DNA from: Cycas panzhihuaensis
Lineage: Eukaryota > Cycadophyta
Direction of reading: 5' to 3'
Assembly: GCA_023213395.1 (NCBI GenBank)
Contig: CM041465.1
Coordinates: 41,113,741-41,177,740 of the forward strand
DNA: 64,000 nt
The notes beneath the pieces are model-generated. The model saw only the letters and a program-made list of their open reading frames with translations. It did not search any database and was not told the DNA's origin. Shown one piece after another: positions 23,235 to 34,596 of this stretch. A program made the position numbers and the translations under genes. Numbering within the stretch: position 1 is the first letter of the stretch; each line of letters begins with the position of its first letter.

Positions 23235-23514
23235 TGTTAGGAATAATATCCATTATGTAAAGATGCCTTGGGAAGCAGTGGGCCACCACAAGCCAACCTT
23301 GAGCCACCTCAAGCCATCCTCAAGCTAACAAGGTAAGTTTTGTATTTCAATTTATTATTTTTAAAAATTATTTGTTAATGTTGAGTTGAGGCAGACTCCT
23401 ACCTCCCTAAAATCTATTTATATCATGGGTGTACCACCCTAGTATTTCTTAACACTACCTTCGTTCTTATAGAAATTTAATTGCAAGCTTTAAAGATGGA
23501 TTAATATCTTAGCA
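23235..23514 (+). repeat. Element C 3' LTR
   Basis: TGTTAGGAATAA...CTTAGCA, 280 bp, homologous to 7982-8308. It lacks about 25 bases present in the 5' LTR plus smaller indels. The TCTCC that follows is the right half of the imperfect target duplication. Confidence 0.85.
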
Positions 23515-26282
23515 TCTCCATCTCAGTCAAAATCAATGAGAAATTTTATTCATTTTAATAGCATTCCCTTGCTCTACATACAATATTACCCCTAAAAAAA
23601 ACTTTAGGGCTTATAGAGGTGAGTAATGTTTGTTACTTCTTTAACATTTAAATACTTGTCCTCCATATAGGTTAAATTCTTCACAAATTTTATATAAATT
23701 CCTAGTTCTTTTAGAGAATTATAAAGATAGAATGTCTATCTTTAATAATGTTAATGGAGTTCTTCCCAAAACTATTTTAATAGTTTCTTTGGCTCTCAAA
23801 CCTTCATATTTTAACTCTAGTTCCGAAGGGGAGGATTTAGATGAATAATTTTTAGAGACAACTAACTTAAAACTAGTGAATAGTGAGATTAATATTGAAG
23901 AGGGTAATTATAGAGGTAAAACATAGAGCAATGGCATCACCTCCCAAGATAATAGAGGTTGGAGTATACAAAAGAATCCATAAAGAGGAGGCTCACACAT
24001 AAAGTCACCTTATATACCTAACCCATTAACCTACAAAAATACCATCTAAGTTGAGGTAAATGAATATGGAAATGTTTAGAAGAGTTGGTAGAGGAAGATG
24101 TATCATGCAATATGCATAGAACGTAGTCATCAATTAACCAACATGATGAAGAGAAGGGCTCATCACATTATGCTCACCCTGCACATGAATAAGTAAGATC
24201 ACAAAATAAATTTAACCTACAAAAATGCAAAAATGGCAAAACCCCTACATATTTGAGTACTTTAACATTTGTACATAAATATGGCAAACAGATTAATATT
24301 TCAGCATTTTTTACCATTTTAGATAGATGTTAAAATTTTTGGTTTTTGATTTTATTTTTTTATAAATATAAATTTGGAATTAACTAGATTATATAAAATT
24401 TAAAGTTTGCCTTGTCCCCTCTATATTTAGCCCCCCATCATATGGAGCACTCATTATTACACCTTCTTTTGGCATTGGCTAGGTCTCAGACCTTGTTACT
24501 TGCTATTGGGATTTTATTATTATTGACTGCATGGGAGTGTGGTAACTACTTGGCATCTTAACCAAATGAATTTATATTGATTGTGCTTGTGCTTGATTTA
24601 TACTATTAATAATATAAAAATAATTATGTGTCTATTAATTTTAGCTTACTCTAATCTCCTTTAGAAGTTTGATTGATTTTCATTGTGTGCCTTTTCTCAA
24701 TTTGATGTGTTATTTTTCTCCTCAAAATTCATCTTTATGCCTTAACTATCCCTCAATTGTTTCAACACATTACTCTATGACATACTTCCTTTTGGTATTT
24801 TTGAGTTTTTCTAATGAAAATCAAAATTTCTAGCCTTTTTTCATTGATCACATTTTTTATTCAAGGTTGCATTTTTAGTGTTATCCAAAAATATGACCTT
24901 CTTCATAGAACATAACCTTCATATAACTAAAGATGCGACCTTCTCTTGGTTGCATTTTTAGTGTATTTTTTTCCATAATTTTTACTTGTTGATCATGATT
25001 TTCACTATTAGATCATAGTATTTATTGTTGGTCATGTTTTTTATTTTTTCGTACTAGTAATAATAATAATAATAATAACAAGCCATTTTTTCCTACCATA
25101 CAGACTTTGAATTATAGAAAATCATGACCTTACTTCCCCACTATTTTGGCCCTTCTTCCTTTATATTTTCTCTATAAAAACTCATCATTTTTCTCATGGA
25201 AGTGGAGGAGATCATTTTATATAATGAAGTGCTACTAGATTTTTGACTCATGCTTGTGACTCTCGCTTAGATCTTGTGGAGAATTATCTGAAGCTAAATT
25301 TGAAGCCTTTATTAAGGTAAATATGGTTTTGGAGCTAAATATACTTCTCTTATCTCTCTCTCTCTTTCTCACCAAGATTCTTTTCTCCTTCACATTCTTC
25401 CTCCATTTTCAAGAATTATCTTCCTTCCTTCTTCCTCTTATTTCTCTTGTCACTTTCAACTAGTTTAAAGGCTTAATTTGGAGCCCTAAGAGAAGTGAAG
25501 ACATATATCTTAGGTAAAAATTAACTTTCTTCTCAAGTAGGTGAGTTTTACTTAGTAAGTTAGTTTATTTGCAAAGTTATTTTTAATTTTCTTTATTTAT
25601 TTTTAAAAAAGAAAGTAGAGTTTTAGTTGATTTTCATGAAAATTTTTCTAGATTATATTAATTCGTTTATTGGTCTATAGCTTCCTATTGTATGAAGTCT
25701 TTTTCTAAAACAACAAGGAAGATCTTAAGGCCATTAGCTCCTACTCACAAACCTATAAGAGCTCCACATACTTATCCTTTATATTAAGAGGCAATTAGGG
25801 AGGTGAGTGGCTAAGCTTAAGAGAATAAAATTTTCTAGTCAAAATCCTCTTTCTATAGGGTTTAAGCCTACTCTTACTCCCTCTCTCTTTGATCTTTCAT
25901 AACCCTTTAGATATAACCCAAGTTCTTTTGGGGTTTTAAGAGCCTTGTTGGTTGCAAAAAGGTTGTTTTCAGTATAGAATTACCTTAGCTTAGCTCCTAA
26001 CATCTATTATAGCTAGCACAACCATTTTTTCTCACATTGGAGCCTTATTTGGGATGCCAAGTTATTACTTAAATATATTTGTAGCTCACTGTCACCAAGT
26101 TAGTCCCCTTTCTTATTTGATATTCTTTTTTTACTTTATCCATTAAATAAATCTTTAAAAGGAAAATTCAAATATGAAGTTTATCCTTCAAGGAGACCCT
26201 TGTGCTTGTTAAACAATTGAAATAAGGTGTTTGCTTAACTAAATTATTTTCTCTTTTATTTCTATTTCCTTACTATTGGGAA
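23515..26282. other. 2.8 kb without a recognisable gene
   Basis: AT-rich. 23820-24200 has a loosely coding look on the plus strand (acidic and basic runs) but too many stops and no family I recognise. 25060-25080 is a short (AAT)n run. 25190-25560 has a TATA-like, pyrimidine-rich, splice-donor-like style often seen in gypsy LTRs and leaders, but no PBS or partner LTR was found. It may be a remnant of an older element into which E inserted. Confidence 0.5.
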
Positions 26283-27271
26283 TGACTCACACATAATACC
26301 AAATAGGTAAGTGAAAGTATGTTTCATATCTTTATGCATTTCATTGCTTTCTCATATCATGATTTTAAATTATAGACACATGTTATGCTTGCTTTCTTAT
26401 TGACTTAATGAGTCATGATACATATTTTAAACTAATGACAAGAACAACTTTTATTGTTGGCTATTAGTCTAACCATTAAACTCCCCAAGTTTGTAATGGT
26501 TACCTTAATACCTTTCCAAGGTCCTTTTGATCTCTTTTTTCATTATTATTCATCTTATTTTCATTGTTATCTCCTTTATTTTGCCCCTATTTTCACTCAA
26601 GCTTTATCATATATGTGTTTTTGGATTGATTTTATATATATTTCTCTACATAGCCCTAACTATTGTTAGACCACTTCATTTTTTAGCTATAATCATGGTA
26701 CCATAAATGGTTTCATAGTACCCTAAAAAACTTTGTAGTATGACTATCACCTACCTAGATTCCGTCCTAGGGGTGATATTTAGCTTATTAATTACTTTGT
26801 GTTAGTCATTGGGTGGTACCCATTAGCTTCAAATCTCTGCAACTAAATTTTTGGTAGCCTAAGAGGCCATGCCATGCTAAAAGCTCTCCATTCCATATGG
26901 ATTTGAGGCAAATCCATGGGCAAGATCCATGGATTTACTCCCCTTATTTTCTCCTATATTGTGGGCTATAAACCACTCTCCTCATCCTTACCTTCATCTA
27001 TTTATACCCTTATTTTTCCATTAGAAAGGAGGACTTTAGGTTGTAATGTGATTGTATTATTATTATGTTGTAAGATTTCTAAGAAAAATTGGTTGCCTCT
27101 TGATCTACTAATTTTTCACTTGCATGATTGATTAGAGATTAACTATCTAATAATGTTGAAGTGCCCTCAAGTTATAGAGAGTTCAATCATTGGTATCATC
27201 TTCACTTGGTGGGATGAGGTAATCCTCCAACAACCTCATTGGTAAGTTGATCTTTCATTACATTTGTGTTT

Positions 27272-27276
27272 CTTTC
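27272..27276. other. Target-site duplication of element G, left copy
   Basis: CTTTC here and at 35026-35030. Joining the flanks restores the E LTR as seen in the copy at 47880-47940. Confidence 0.9.
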
Positions 27277-27695
27277 TATTAGATGATATAATTTAAACTT
27301 TATGTTTCTTTATGTCACTATTTAGTCACATGTTTAATATGTAATTTAAGTGATTATAATGTTTTAAACTTAGGTTTATTTTACTAATTTATGGAAGGTC
27401 ATTAAAATATAGAACTGCATTCCAACGGACCTCCTTAGTATTTATTCATCTCCTAGATTCATGAAGATGGTTCTAAGAATCTAAGAGGTCTGTCCAAATT
27501 CCTGTTTAAAGGTTGGTTTTAGTTGATAGTAGTTTTGTATCATGGTATTTATTTCTCATTAATAAATTAGATTTAGGAGGTGGTTTTTCTTCCCTAGAAG
27601 GGGTTTTCCACCTATCAATTAATGTGTACCTTTGTAGTGTTATTTCTTGCATATGTAGATCCTGTTAACACTGTACATGTGCCTCTCTTCTCACA
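27277..27695 (+). repeat. Element G 5' LTR
   Basis: TATTAGATGATATAAT...CTTCTCACA, set by the target duplication on the left and the PBS on the right. It begins with TA in both copies instead of TG. The 3' copy has about 10 extra bases near 34966-34976. Confidence 0.9.
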
Positions 27696-28551
27696 TGGTA
27701 TCAGAGCCTAATCGTTCAGGCCTGGTAAATTGGTCCAAACATCCCAAAAGTGTAGAGATCCCAAGGCTTTGGCTTGATATTCCTGACCACCTAGACTCCC
27801 CATTGCAGGCATAAGAATCTACTAGAACTTTTCCAAAGCTGAGACTGGGCTCCAAATCTAAAGATATGTCCACACATGGGTCATAAGCAGTGGATGTGAA
27901 GCCACAAATAGTGCATATAACATCAGATCTCAAAAGCCCTGAGAACACTCCATGAGCAATGTAGCAAAAATCTCCATTGCCTCTAAGACTAGCTTGCTCT
28001 CTCCCAACATTTGCATGATTTCCATCAAGCATTGAAATGAAGAACTCATGAGCATCTTGTTGCTCATAACTAGCAAGATTTGCTGCATGCTGCCAATAGC
28101 TGTAGAGAAATCTGGTGGGGCTGTAAGGGGTTTAATCCCCAGAGAACGTTGCAGAAAATATAGCATCCATATCACAAGCCAGACACAGGTGTGAACCATT
28201 CCTTTGGCAAATTGTTAAATCTTCACTTACTCTGTAATAAAGCATTTTCTGGACATAGTACATCATATAACCTTGTGAAGATCTCACCACTTGTTCAAAT
28301 AATTCAAACTCAGAAGATAGATCCAAAGAACAAGCTGCTTCAGAATCCTCATCTTCCAAAGCAAAAATCCTGTTACCAAGCCTGTTTTTGACAATAGAAG
28401 ATGACAAGTATGGAGAGAAAGGAAACATAACAACAATTCGCAGCTCTACTAGGGTTTCAGATGCTGACTGCATGCTTTGGAAGGATCTGGGTGTGTTAGG
28501 GAGGAAGTGGATCTTCCTCAGATTTATGAAGTGGAGGGGTCTCCTCCCCAA
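27694..28551 (-). pseudogene. UBP22: Captured UBP22-like ubiquitin protease fragment (antisense in element G)
   Basis: One minus-strand frame, with a single stop at 28132-28134, reads CDMDAIFSATFSGD, then after the stop FLYSYWQHAANLASYEQQDA and HEFFISMLDG, VFSGLLRSDVICTICGF, YDPCVDISLDLEP and GCLDQFTRPERLGSD. These are blocks of the plant UBP22-type ubiquitin-specific protease, which removes ubiquitin from histone H2B in the SAGA-type module. The QQDAHEF box is present; the catalytic Cys box and His box are absent. The conserved blocks run on without an intron-like gap, suggesting a spliced mRNA source. The part above about 28230 shares the frame but I do not recognise it; it may come from another exon or gene. 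It is not a working enzyme gene. Confidence 0.85.
27696..27708 (+). other. Element G primer-binding site, also the gene-capture junction
   Basis: tggtatcagagcc abuts the LTR. On the minus strand the same bases encode the Gly-Ser-Asp that continues the UBP22-like frame, so the PBS and the end of the captured sequence overlap. Confidence 0.9.
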
Positions 28552-28800
28552 GAAGCTCTTCGTGTTTCCATCTATGGCCGAAATGGCAGAATCTGGGGTG
28601 TATTGAAGGCGCAGTTATCCTAGTGGAGAGTTGAGTTTCCTCTTTCGAATGGGTCGTGCTCAGTGGAGCCGTGGTAGAGCCATTTGTTTCCATGGTTGAT
28701 GCAAAGAAGTCCTCCAAGTTGCTGCCACGAACAGAGAACGGCATGAACGTGGAGCCTGTCTCTCTGTGAGGAGCACTACCATCGTCTAAGATCCAGACCT
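28552..28800 (-). pseudogene. Further possible captured gene sequence, unidentified
   Basis: A minus-strand frame from 28744 (MPFSVRGSNLEDFF) is open to 28496, GC-richer than the surroundings, and ends in a His/Pro-rich stretch. Just below, near 28455, the minus strand has the gaaaccctag string common in plant 5' UTRs. I do not recognise the protein. It may be the 5' part of the captured transcript or a second captured piece. Confidence 0.4.
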
Positions 28801-30325
28801 ACAAGTCAAGGAGAAAAGGTGCCACCATGCCATCACGATTACCAGGTAGGGTTTCTACCTTACCCCCCCAGATTATTTTCTTTTATATTATAAAATTTTA
28901 AATTTGGTCGGGTCTGTCCGTTTAGGTTTAGGTTTAGTTTTTCATTTTTCTTTTTTAATTTTAATCTAAATCAAACATTAGCCCCCCCCCCCCTTACCTT
29001 ATTATATTTTAATACAATCAAATATTCCCCTCCCTATACATTTTAATTTAATCAAAACCCCCCTTTTATTTATCATACTTTAAATTAAATCAAACAAATA
29101 CCCCCCCTTTTATAATACTTCAATTTAAATAAAACCTAAACTCCCCCCCTTTTTATCAATTTTTAATTTAATAAAACATAAGCAATACCCCCTTTTTTTT
29201 TTATTACATTTTGATTTAGATTAAATCAAATACACCCCTTCATTTTCTATCATGTTTTGATTTTAATTTAATCAACACCCCCCCCCCCACCCCCTTCCCT
29301 TATTATATTTTGATATAATCAAAATACCTCCCCCCTTATCACACCCCCTTAATCACACTTACTTAAATTTTTTTTTTCAAACATTAGGATATTTATCTTT
29401 TATTATTAATAACACTTCTTCAATACCTTAATATTAACATAAGTATCTACTTATTTTTTGATTTACAAAATTAAATTAACTCTCCCTCCTCCATTATATT
29501 CTAAGATTAAAATCAATTTCCCATCCCCTCTCAATCAACTTTTAAATATTAAAAAATAAACCTTCCCCTTACCTATTAACTTTGCTTTTTCTTTATCAAA
29601 TATAGGGTGTATTTTATTCTTCAAACACCAATTTAAAAATAATCTAGATATACTATTAACAAAACTTATTTAATCATTGAACATTTATCACCTTTCTTGG
29701 TCCTTTAACTAAGATTAAATGTAGTATCTATTTTTTAATCATATTCCCCCCTCCTACCTAATATAATATATAAGGTATATATATTAATTTTTTTTTAATA
29801 CACATTCAAAGGACACATATACATACATATGTATACCTTTAAAAAAGTTTAAATTAACTAAAGAAAATTCATTTTTTTCTTAGTTTTTTGGCTAAAAACA
29901 AGTGAATATATGTTCTTTTCATTTAAAAGGGGATTGCTTATTAAATAGGGATTGTCTATTAAAGGGGGACTATTTGCTTAAGAACATGTAACTTTTTTTA
30001 AGAACTATTTTAATCAAGGGAGGACTTTTCATTAGAGTAAGGGCAACTAATTTGTTTATGAAAGGGGGACTATTTATCAAAGAGGACTATTTCTCAAAGA
30101 GAACTGTTTATTAAAAGGGACTGCTTAAGGTAATGTTTTAATAGGTTGTTTGTTTATTCAATCTGTTTACAAACATATGATTTTTTCTTTAAAAATAATT
30201 AATGCATACTAAAATACTTTCTTGAATTATATCTGTTAACATGTTAAGCACTTTCACTAAGTGATTACTTTTCCAATCACCTTCATAACTCTTCAATCGA
30301 TAATCAAACCTCAACACTCCCAATA
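28801..30325 (+). other. Element G leader with a C-tract tandem repeat
   Basis: 28860-29340 is built of repeated [AT-rich, about 40 bases][C run of 5-13] units, about nine times. 28826-28856 (gccaccatgccatcacg, then a gtaggg donor-like site) could be a short first exon ahead of gag, but no proof is visible. 29350-30320 is AT-rich with short repeated ggggactattt units near 29930-30120 (aaagggggactatttg and variants). No gene. Confidence 0.7.
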
Positions 30326-31240
30326 TGGCATTAATGCCAGAGACAGTCACTTGCGTTCCAATTCCAGTATTAATCGGCTCAAACTATGTTGACTGGAGGA
30401 ATAGCATATCCCATCAGCTCAAACAGCAAAAGATATGACGATATGTGACAAGTGAATTTCAAAAACCAAAAACAGATACTACTGAGAGTCTTATGGTATA
30501 TCTGATGAACTTAGATGCTGCCTTAGGCACCATATTAAACTCACTCTCACCAGAAATAAGTCGGTAGTTTTCTTAAAAAGATGACTTAGCCATTGTTTAG
30601 AAAACCTTGTAAGAAAAATATGACAAGGTTAATACACATTAAGTGGCTGTCCTAAAACAATAATTGTATAACCTGACTTTTGATGACTTTTCTAATATTG
30701 AGGAATTTTTAAATAAAATTTAATTAATTAATAAAGATCTAGATAATTACATCAAATCTAAAACCAAAGAAGGTGATGTTGAAAAAATAACTATGCATGT
30801 TAAAGACGACGATACACTCGTACGTCTTACAGTAAACAAACTACCTAAATGCTTTAATCTCTATAAAACTACCAGACAATAAGCTGGCAAACCATCTATA
30901 ATATTTAATCAGTTGACAAATCAGCTAATTGAACATTAGATAATGTTAATTCAAATAGGTGCATTAAAAGATCCTTCACATGTTTTATTTTCCAAAACTA
31001 AGCCACAATTTAAAAACAAACAACAGAACAATTTTCATAGTAATCCAAAGTTTCAAAAACCTCATAAAGGTTCACCGTCTAATTCATAAAACAATGTAAA
31101 ATATTCTGGTCCAACTAAACACTAGAATACTCCTAATCAATTCTTTCATAATAGGAACAATGCAACTTCTTCTCAAAACACTAGCTATGCATATTGTCAT
31201 AAAAGAGGCCATACTATTAATGACTGTAGAAGTATAATAG
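30326..31240 (+). pseudogene. Element G gag
   Basis: Start chosen at the ATG of MALMPETVTCVPIPVLIGSN because the copia gag head follows directly: NYVDWRNSISHQLKQQK. The zinc knuckle at 31182-31215 reads YAYCHKRGHTINDC with the first Cys replaced by Tyr. Stops near 30437, 30567 and 30600 stand at expected Trp/Gln codons. The frame runs on into protease without a shift. Confidence 0.85.
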
Positions 31241-31790
31241 CTTTGGAAGAATGGAAAGCTTCCAAGGGATTGCAAAATAAACCTCAATCCCATTCTCAAT
31301 CACAACCCCAAAATCGTCAATCTCATAATTGTTCTTTAGCAGCAACAACTTCTGCATTTGTTGGCCCTTCAAATCAACCACCACAGTGGATCCTTAACTC
31401 TGGTGCATCACATCACATGACTAGACACTAGAAAAATTTAACCACTTGTCAATCTAAAATGAACTCTGAAGAAGAGATTTCTTTCGGAAGTGGTAGTCAA
31501 CTTAAAGTCAAAGGATCTAGTGATGTTACCCTAAAAGATGGTTCAATCAAGGATGGTTTTTATGTACCTAGTTTGTTACCAAACCTACTCTCAGTCTATC
31601 AAATTTGCCAGAAAGACCTTGTCGTCAAATTCTATAAAAATAAATTTGTCATTAAGGAACTATTAAATAAATTCAAACGTATTGCTTCAGGACCTGTTGA
31701 TCATAACATAGGTCTCTATAGTCTAACCAGTCTTCAAAATAATAAAACAAAATCGTTTAGTGCCTTTATTGCCAAATCTGACTCAGTCAA
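31241..31790 (+). pseudogene. Element G protease
   Basis: WILNSGASHHMTRH at 31387-31428: the active-site Asp is Asn (GAC to AAC), so the protease is dead at its catalytic residue. The domain continues with ISFGSGSQLKVKGSSDV and FYVPSLLPNLLSVYQICQ (31480-31610), open and in frame. Confidence 0.9.
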
Positions 31791-32760
31791 CAAACTTTGG
31801 CATGTAAGATTTGGCCATACAAGTTATGGCAAATTGTAATATTTAAAGAAGCATGAAATGATTTATGGTTTACCACCCTTAAACACTGTTTATGGTGTTT
31901 GTGAAGCCTGTGTGACATGCAAACAACACATGGATCCATTTCCACATAAAACTCAATACAGAGCAACTGCTCCACTTGAACTTGTCCACTCTGACATATG
32001 TAGACCTTTTCATGTAACGTCATATTCCAGTTTTCGTTATTTCATTACATTTATAGATGATTATTTAAGAAAATGTTGGGTTTATATACTCAAAATATGT
32101 AGTCAAGTGTTTGACATTTTTGTTGAATATAAAATGTTAGTTGAAAATCAATCAAATTTAAAAATTAAAATATTTTAATCTGATAATACTAAGGAATATT
32201 TAAGTAAAAAATTCACTTCTTTCTGTAAATCATATGGAATTCGGTTCCAACATTCTGTTGCATACATACCTCAACAAAACGGTGTTGCTGAATGCAAAAA
32301 CTATACTCTAGTTGAGATGACTCGTTACATGTTACATGCAAAGAATCTAGATTTAAAATTATGGGTAGAAGCAATTAACTACTCTAATTATTTATTAAAT
32401 CATTTACCCAGTAAATGTCTATAAAATGTTACTCCAGAACAAAAATGGTCTGGAAGAAAACCATCTGTCAATCATTGATGAATCTTTGGCAGTATTACGT
32501 GGGGATATATCCCTCACAAAAAATGCAAAAAATTAGACAAAAAAAGTCAAAAATACATCTTCATTAGATATAGTGAAGAGAGTAAAGCTTATAGACTTTT
32601 AGATACAGTCATGCATCACATTTCTATTTTGCGTGATGTAATATTTGATGAAGAAGGATCTTCTTCAACATCTACTTATGTAGAACTTCCTGTTGAAAAT
32701 TTGTTAACCAATACTCGTTTGGTTGACCCTTCTGATAAACAAGTTGATTCTGAAGTTATA
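31791..32760 (+). pseudogene. Element G GAG-pre-integrase and integrase
   Basis: LWHVRFGHTSYGKL (31795) and CEACVTCKQH (31900) form the zinc-binding head; LVHSDICRPFH, FIDDYLRKCWVY, SDNTKEYLSKKF and PQQNGVAECKNYTL form the core, so all three acidic residues (D, D, E) are kept, although the usual DNGGEY is DNTKEY. Stops at 31839, 32178 and near 32423 are at Gln-type positions. The core lies at 31970-32480. Confidence 0.9.
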
Positions 32761-33800
32761 GAATCTTTATTAACTTAAGTCCAAAATTGGACTTATCTGA
32801 ACCCACTGAAACAAATCCTTCCCTTCAGGCTAGTTCATCAAATCAACCTGCATCTTTAGATATAGTTACTCACGAGCAACTTATTTAGGTAACCAAAATG
32901 CTTGCTAATGCTGGATCTAATGTAGGTAATCCTACCGATACCAGACATACACGTGCATAAAACCTACATGCTAATTTTGCCTTAATGGCAAAAATAATGA
33001 ACAACAATGATCCCAAAACATTTAAACAAGCTAGTAACAATCCTGTATGGCAGGATGCTATGCAAACTGAATTTGATGCCTTAATTAAAAATTTAACTTA
33101 GGATCTTATTCCTCTCCCACCTGGGAAAAATATTGTCGATTATAAATGGGTCTATAAGACTAAATATAACTCAACAGGCACAGTTGAAAAATATAAAACT
33201 TGCCTTGTTGCTAAAGGATTTTCTCAAATAAATGGCATTGATTATAATGAAACCTTTGCCCCTGTTGCAAAGATGAACACAATCAAGACAATTATTGCTC
33301 TTGCAGCCAAGTTTGGTTGGGAAATCTACCAAATGGATGTTAAGAGTGCTTTCTTGAATGGTGATCTCAAAGAAGAGATATATATGTCACAGCCACCTAA
33401 ATTTATTAAAAATCCTAATTTAGTTTTTAAACTTAAAAAATCCATTTACGGTTTAAAACAGGCTCCTCGAGCTTGGTATACCAAAGTCGATGATTATTTA
33501 ATTCACATTGGATACACTAGATGCATTAGTGATATAAATCTTTATTTTAAATGTGAAAATGAAAATCTTACCATTCTAATCCTCTATGTTGATGACATTA
33601 TCATTACTAGATCATCAATTCATAATATTCATCATCTAAAATCAACTTTAATGAACAAATTTGAAATGACTGATTTAGGTCTATTACATTACTTTCTTGG
33701 TTTACAAGTTTATCAAAATCATTTAAATAAAACACTATCTCAACCTAAGTATATTCTAGACTTAATTCAGTGATTTAACATGGAAAATGCTAAACCCATA
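32761..33800 (+). pseudogene. Element G reverse transcriptase (RVT_2)
   Basis: After a linker (32761-32990), 33085-33250 has LPPGKNIVDYKWVYKTKYN and VAKGFSQINGIDYNETFAP; the frame 33273-33773 is open for 166 residues with YQMDVKSAFLNGDLKEEIYM, KKSIYGLKQAPRAWYTKVDD and the catalytic LYVDDIIIT at about 33585-33611. It ends at a stop at 33772 inside the QRF block (Arg/Gln type position). Confidence 0.95.
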
Positions 33801-34480
33801 ACCAATCCTTTACAATCAGGAGTTAAACTATCTACTAATTATCCAACTCCGTTATATGATCCAACTCTATACAGATAACTGATTGGTAGTCTTATTTATC
33901 TAACTCACACCCACCTTAACATTTCTTATGTTGTTGCTTTATGTTCCCGTTATATGCCAAAACCACACAAATCTCATTGAAATCTACTAAATGTATCTTA
34001 CGTTATCTAAAGCATACTATTTTTTATGGACTAACTTATAATTTTTATAGCAAACCTTTATCTTTAACAAGTTATACTGATTCAGATTGGGCAGGTGATA
34101 TAACTGATCATAAATCTACTTTAGGTTATGTATTTTTTATATATTCCTCACCTATTACTTGGTCTAGCAAAAAAATATAGGCACTAGCATTATTAATGAT
34201 TAAAGTTGAATATCGAGCATTAGTTGAAGCTGGTAAAGAAGCACTTTGGCTAAAATCTTTACTAAATGAAATTGGTCTGTCTCTAAACTCTTTAATTAAA
34301 ATTAAAGTTGATAATCAAGGTGCTATTGCTATTGCTACTAATCCTATTTCTCATTCTAGGACTAAGCATATTGAATTACATTAACATTTTATTCATAATT
34401 TAGTTACTGATAATATTGTTTGTTTATCTTATTATCCAATAGATTTACAGATTGCTGACATACAAAGTCTCTAACTGAAG
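33801..34480 (+). pseudogene. Element G RNase H and end of pol
   Basis: LIGSLIYLTHTHLNISYVV (33880-33935), YTDSDWAGDITDHKSTLGYV (34074-34130), VEYRALVEAGKEALWLKSLL (34205-34265) and VDNQGAIAIATNPISHSRTK (34308-34370) give the full copia RNase H with its acidic residues. Unlike A and D, the VDNQ glutamine codon is intact here. Confidence 0.9.
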
Positions 34481-34587
34481 TTAAATTCTTGAACCCCAGA
34501 GATCTATTACAGATAAAAGAAGTCTTTATGAAAGGGGGATCACTGTGATGAAGCTCTTTTTTTCTCTCCAGTATAAAAGTTTACATT

Positions 34588-34596
34588 AAAGGAGGA
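34588..34596 (+). other. Element G polypurine tract
   Basis: aaaggagga directly before the 3' LTR. A second purine run, gaaagggggat at 34530-34540, may be a remnant internal tract. Confidence 0.8.

Larger units (their letters stand above)
7982..23514 (+). mobile_element. Element C: Ty1/copia element with both LTRs, split by element D
   Basis: Two similar LTRs (7982-8308, 23235-23514) flank a PBS, a leader of about 3 kb, gag, protease, integrase, RT, RNase H and a polypurine tract, all on the plus strand. Flanking pentamers are TCTCA (7977-7981) and TCTCC (23515-23519), a target duplication with one mismatch. Removing D and one copy of its GTTAT duplication leaves about 7.8 kb and rejoins the pol frame. 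Pol is riddled with stops, mostly at expected Gln or Trp codons. Confidence 0.9.

Noticed and set aside
23820-24200. Possible decayed gag or caulimovirus-like protein
   Set aside because: Too many stops and no motif (zinc knuckle, RT or protease) that I could defend.
27694-28551. A functional ubiquitin protease gene
   Set aside because: Catalytic Cys and His boxes are missing, one stop is present, and it lies antisense within a retrotransposon leader, ending in the PBS.
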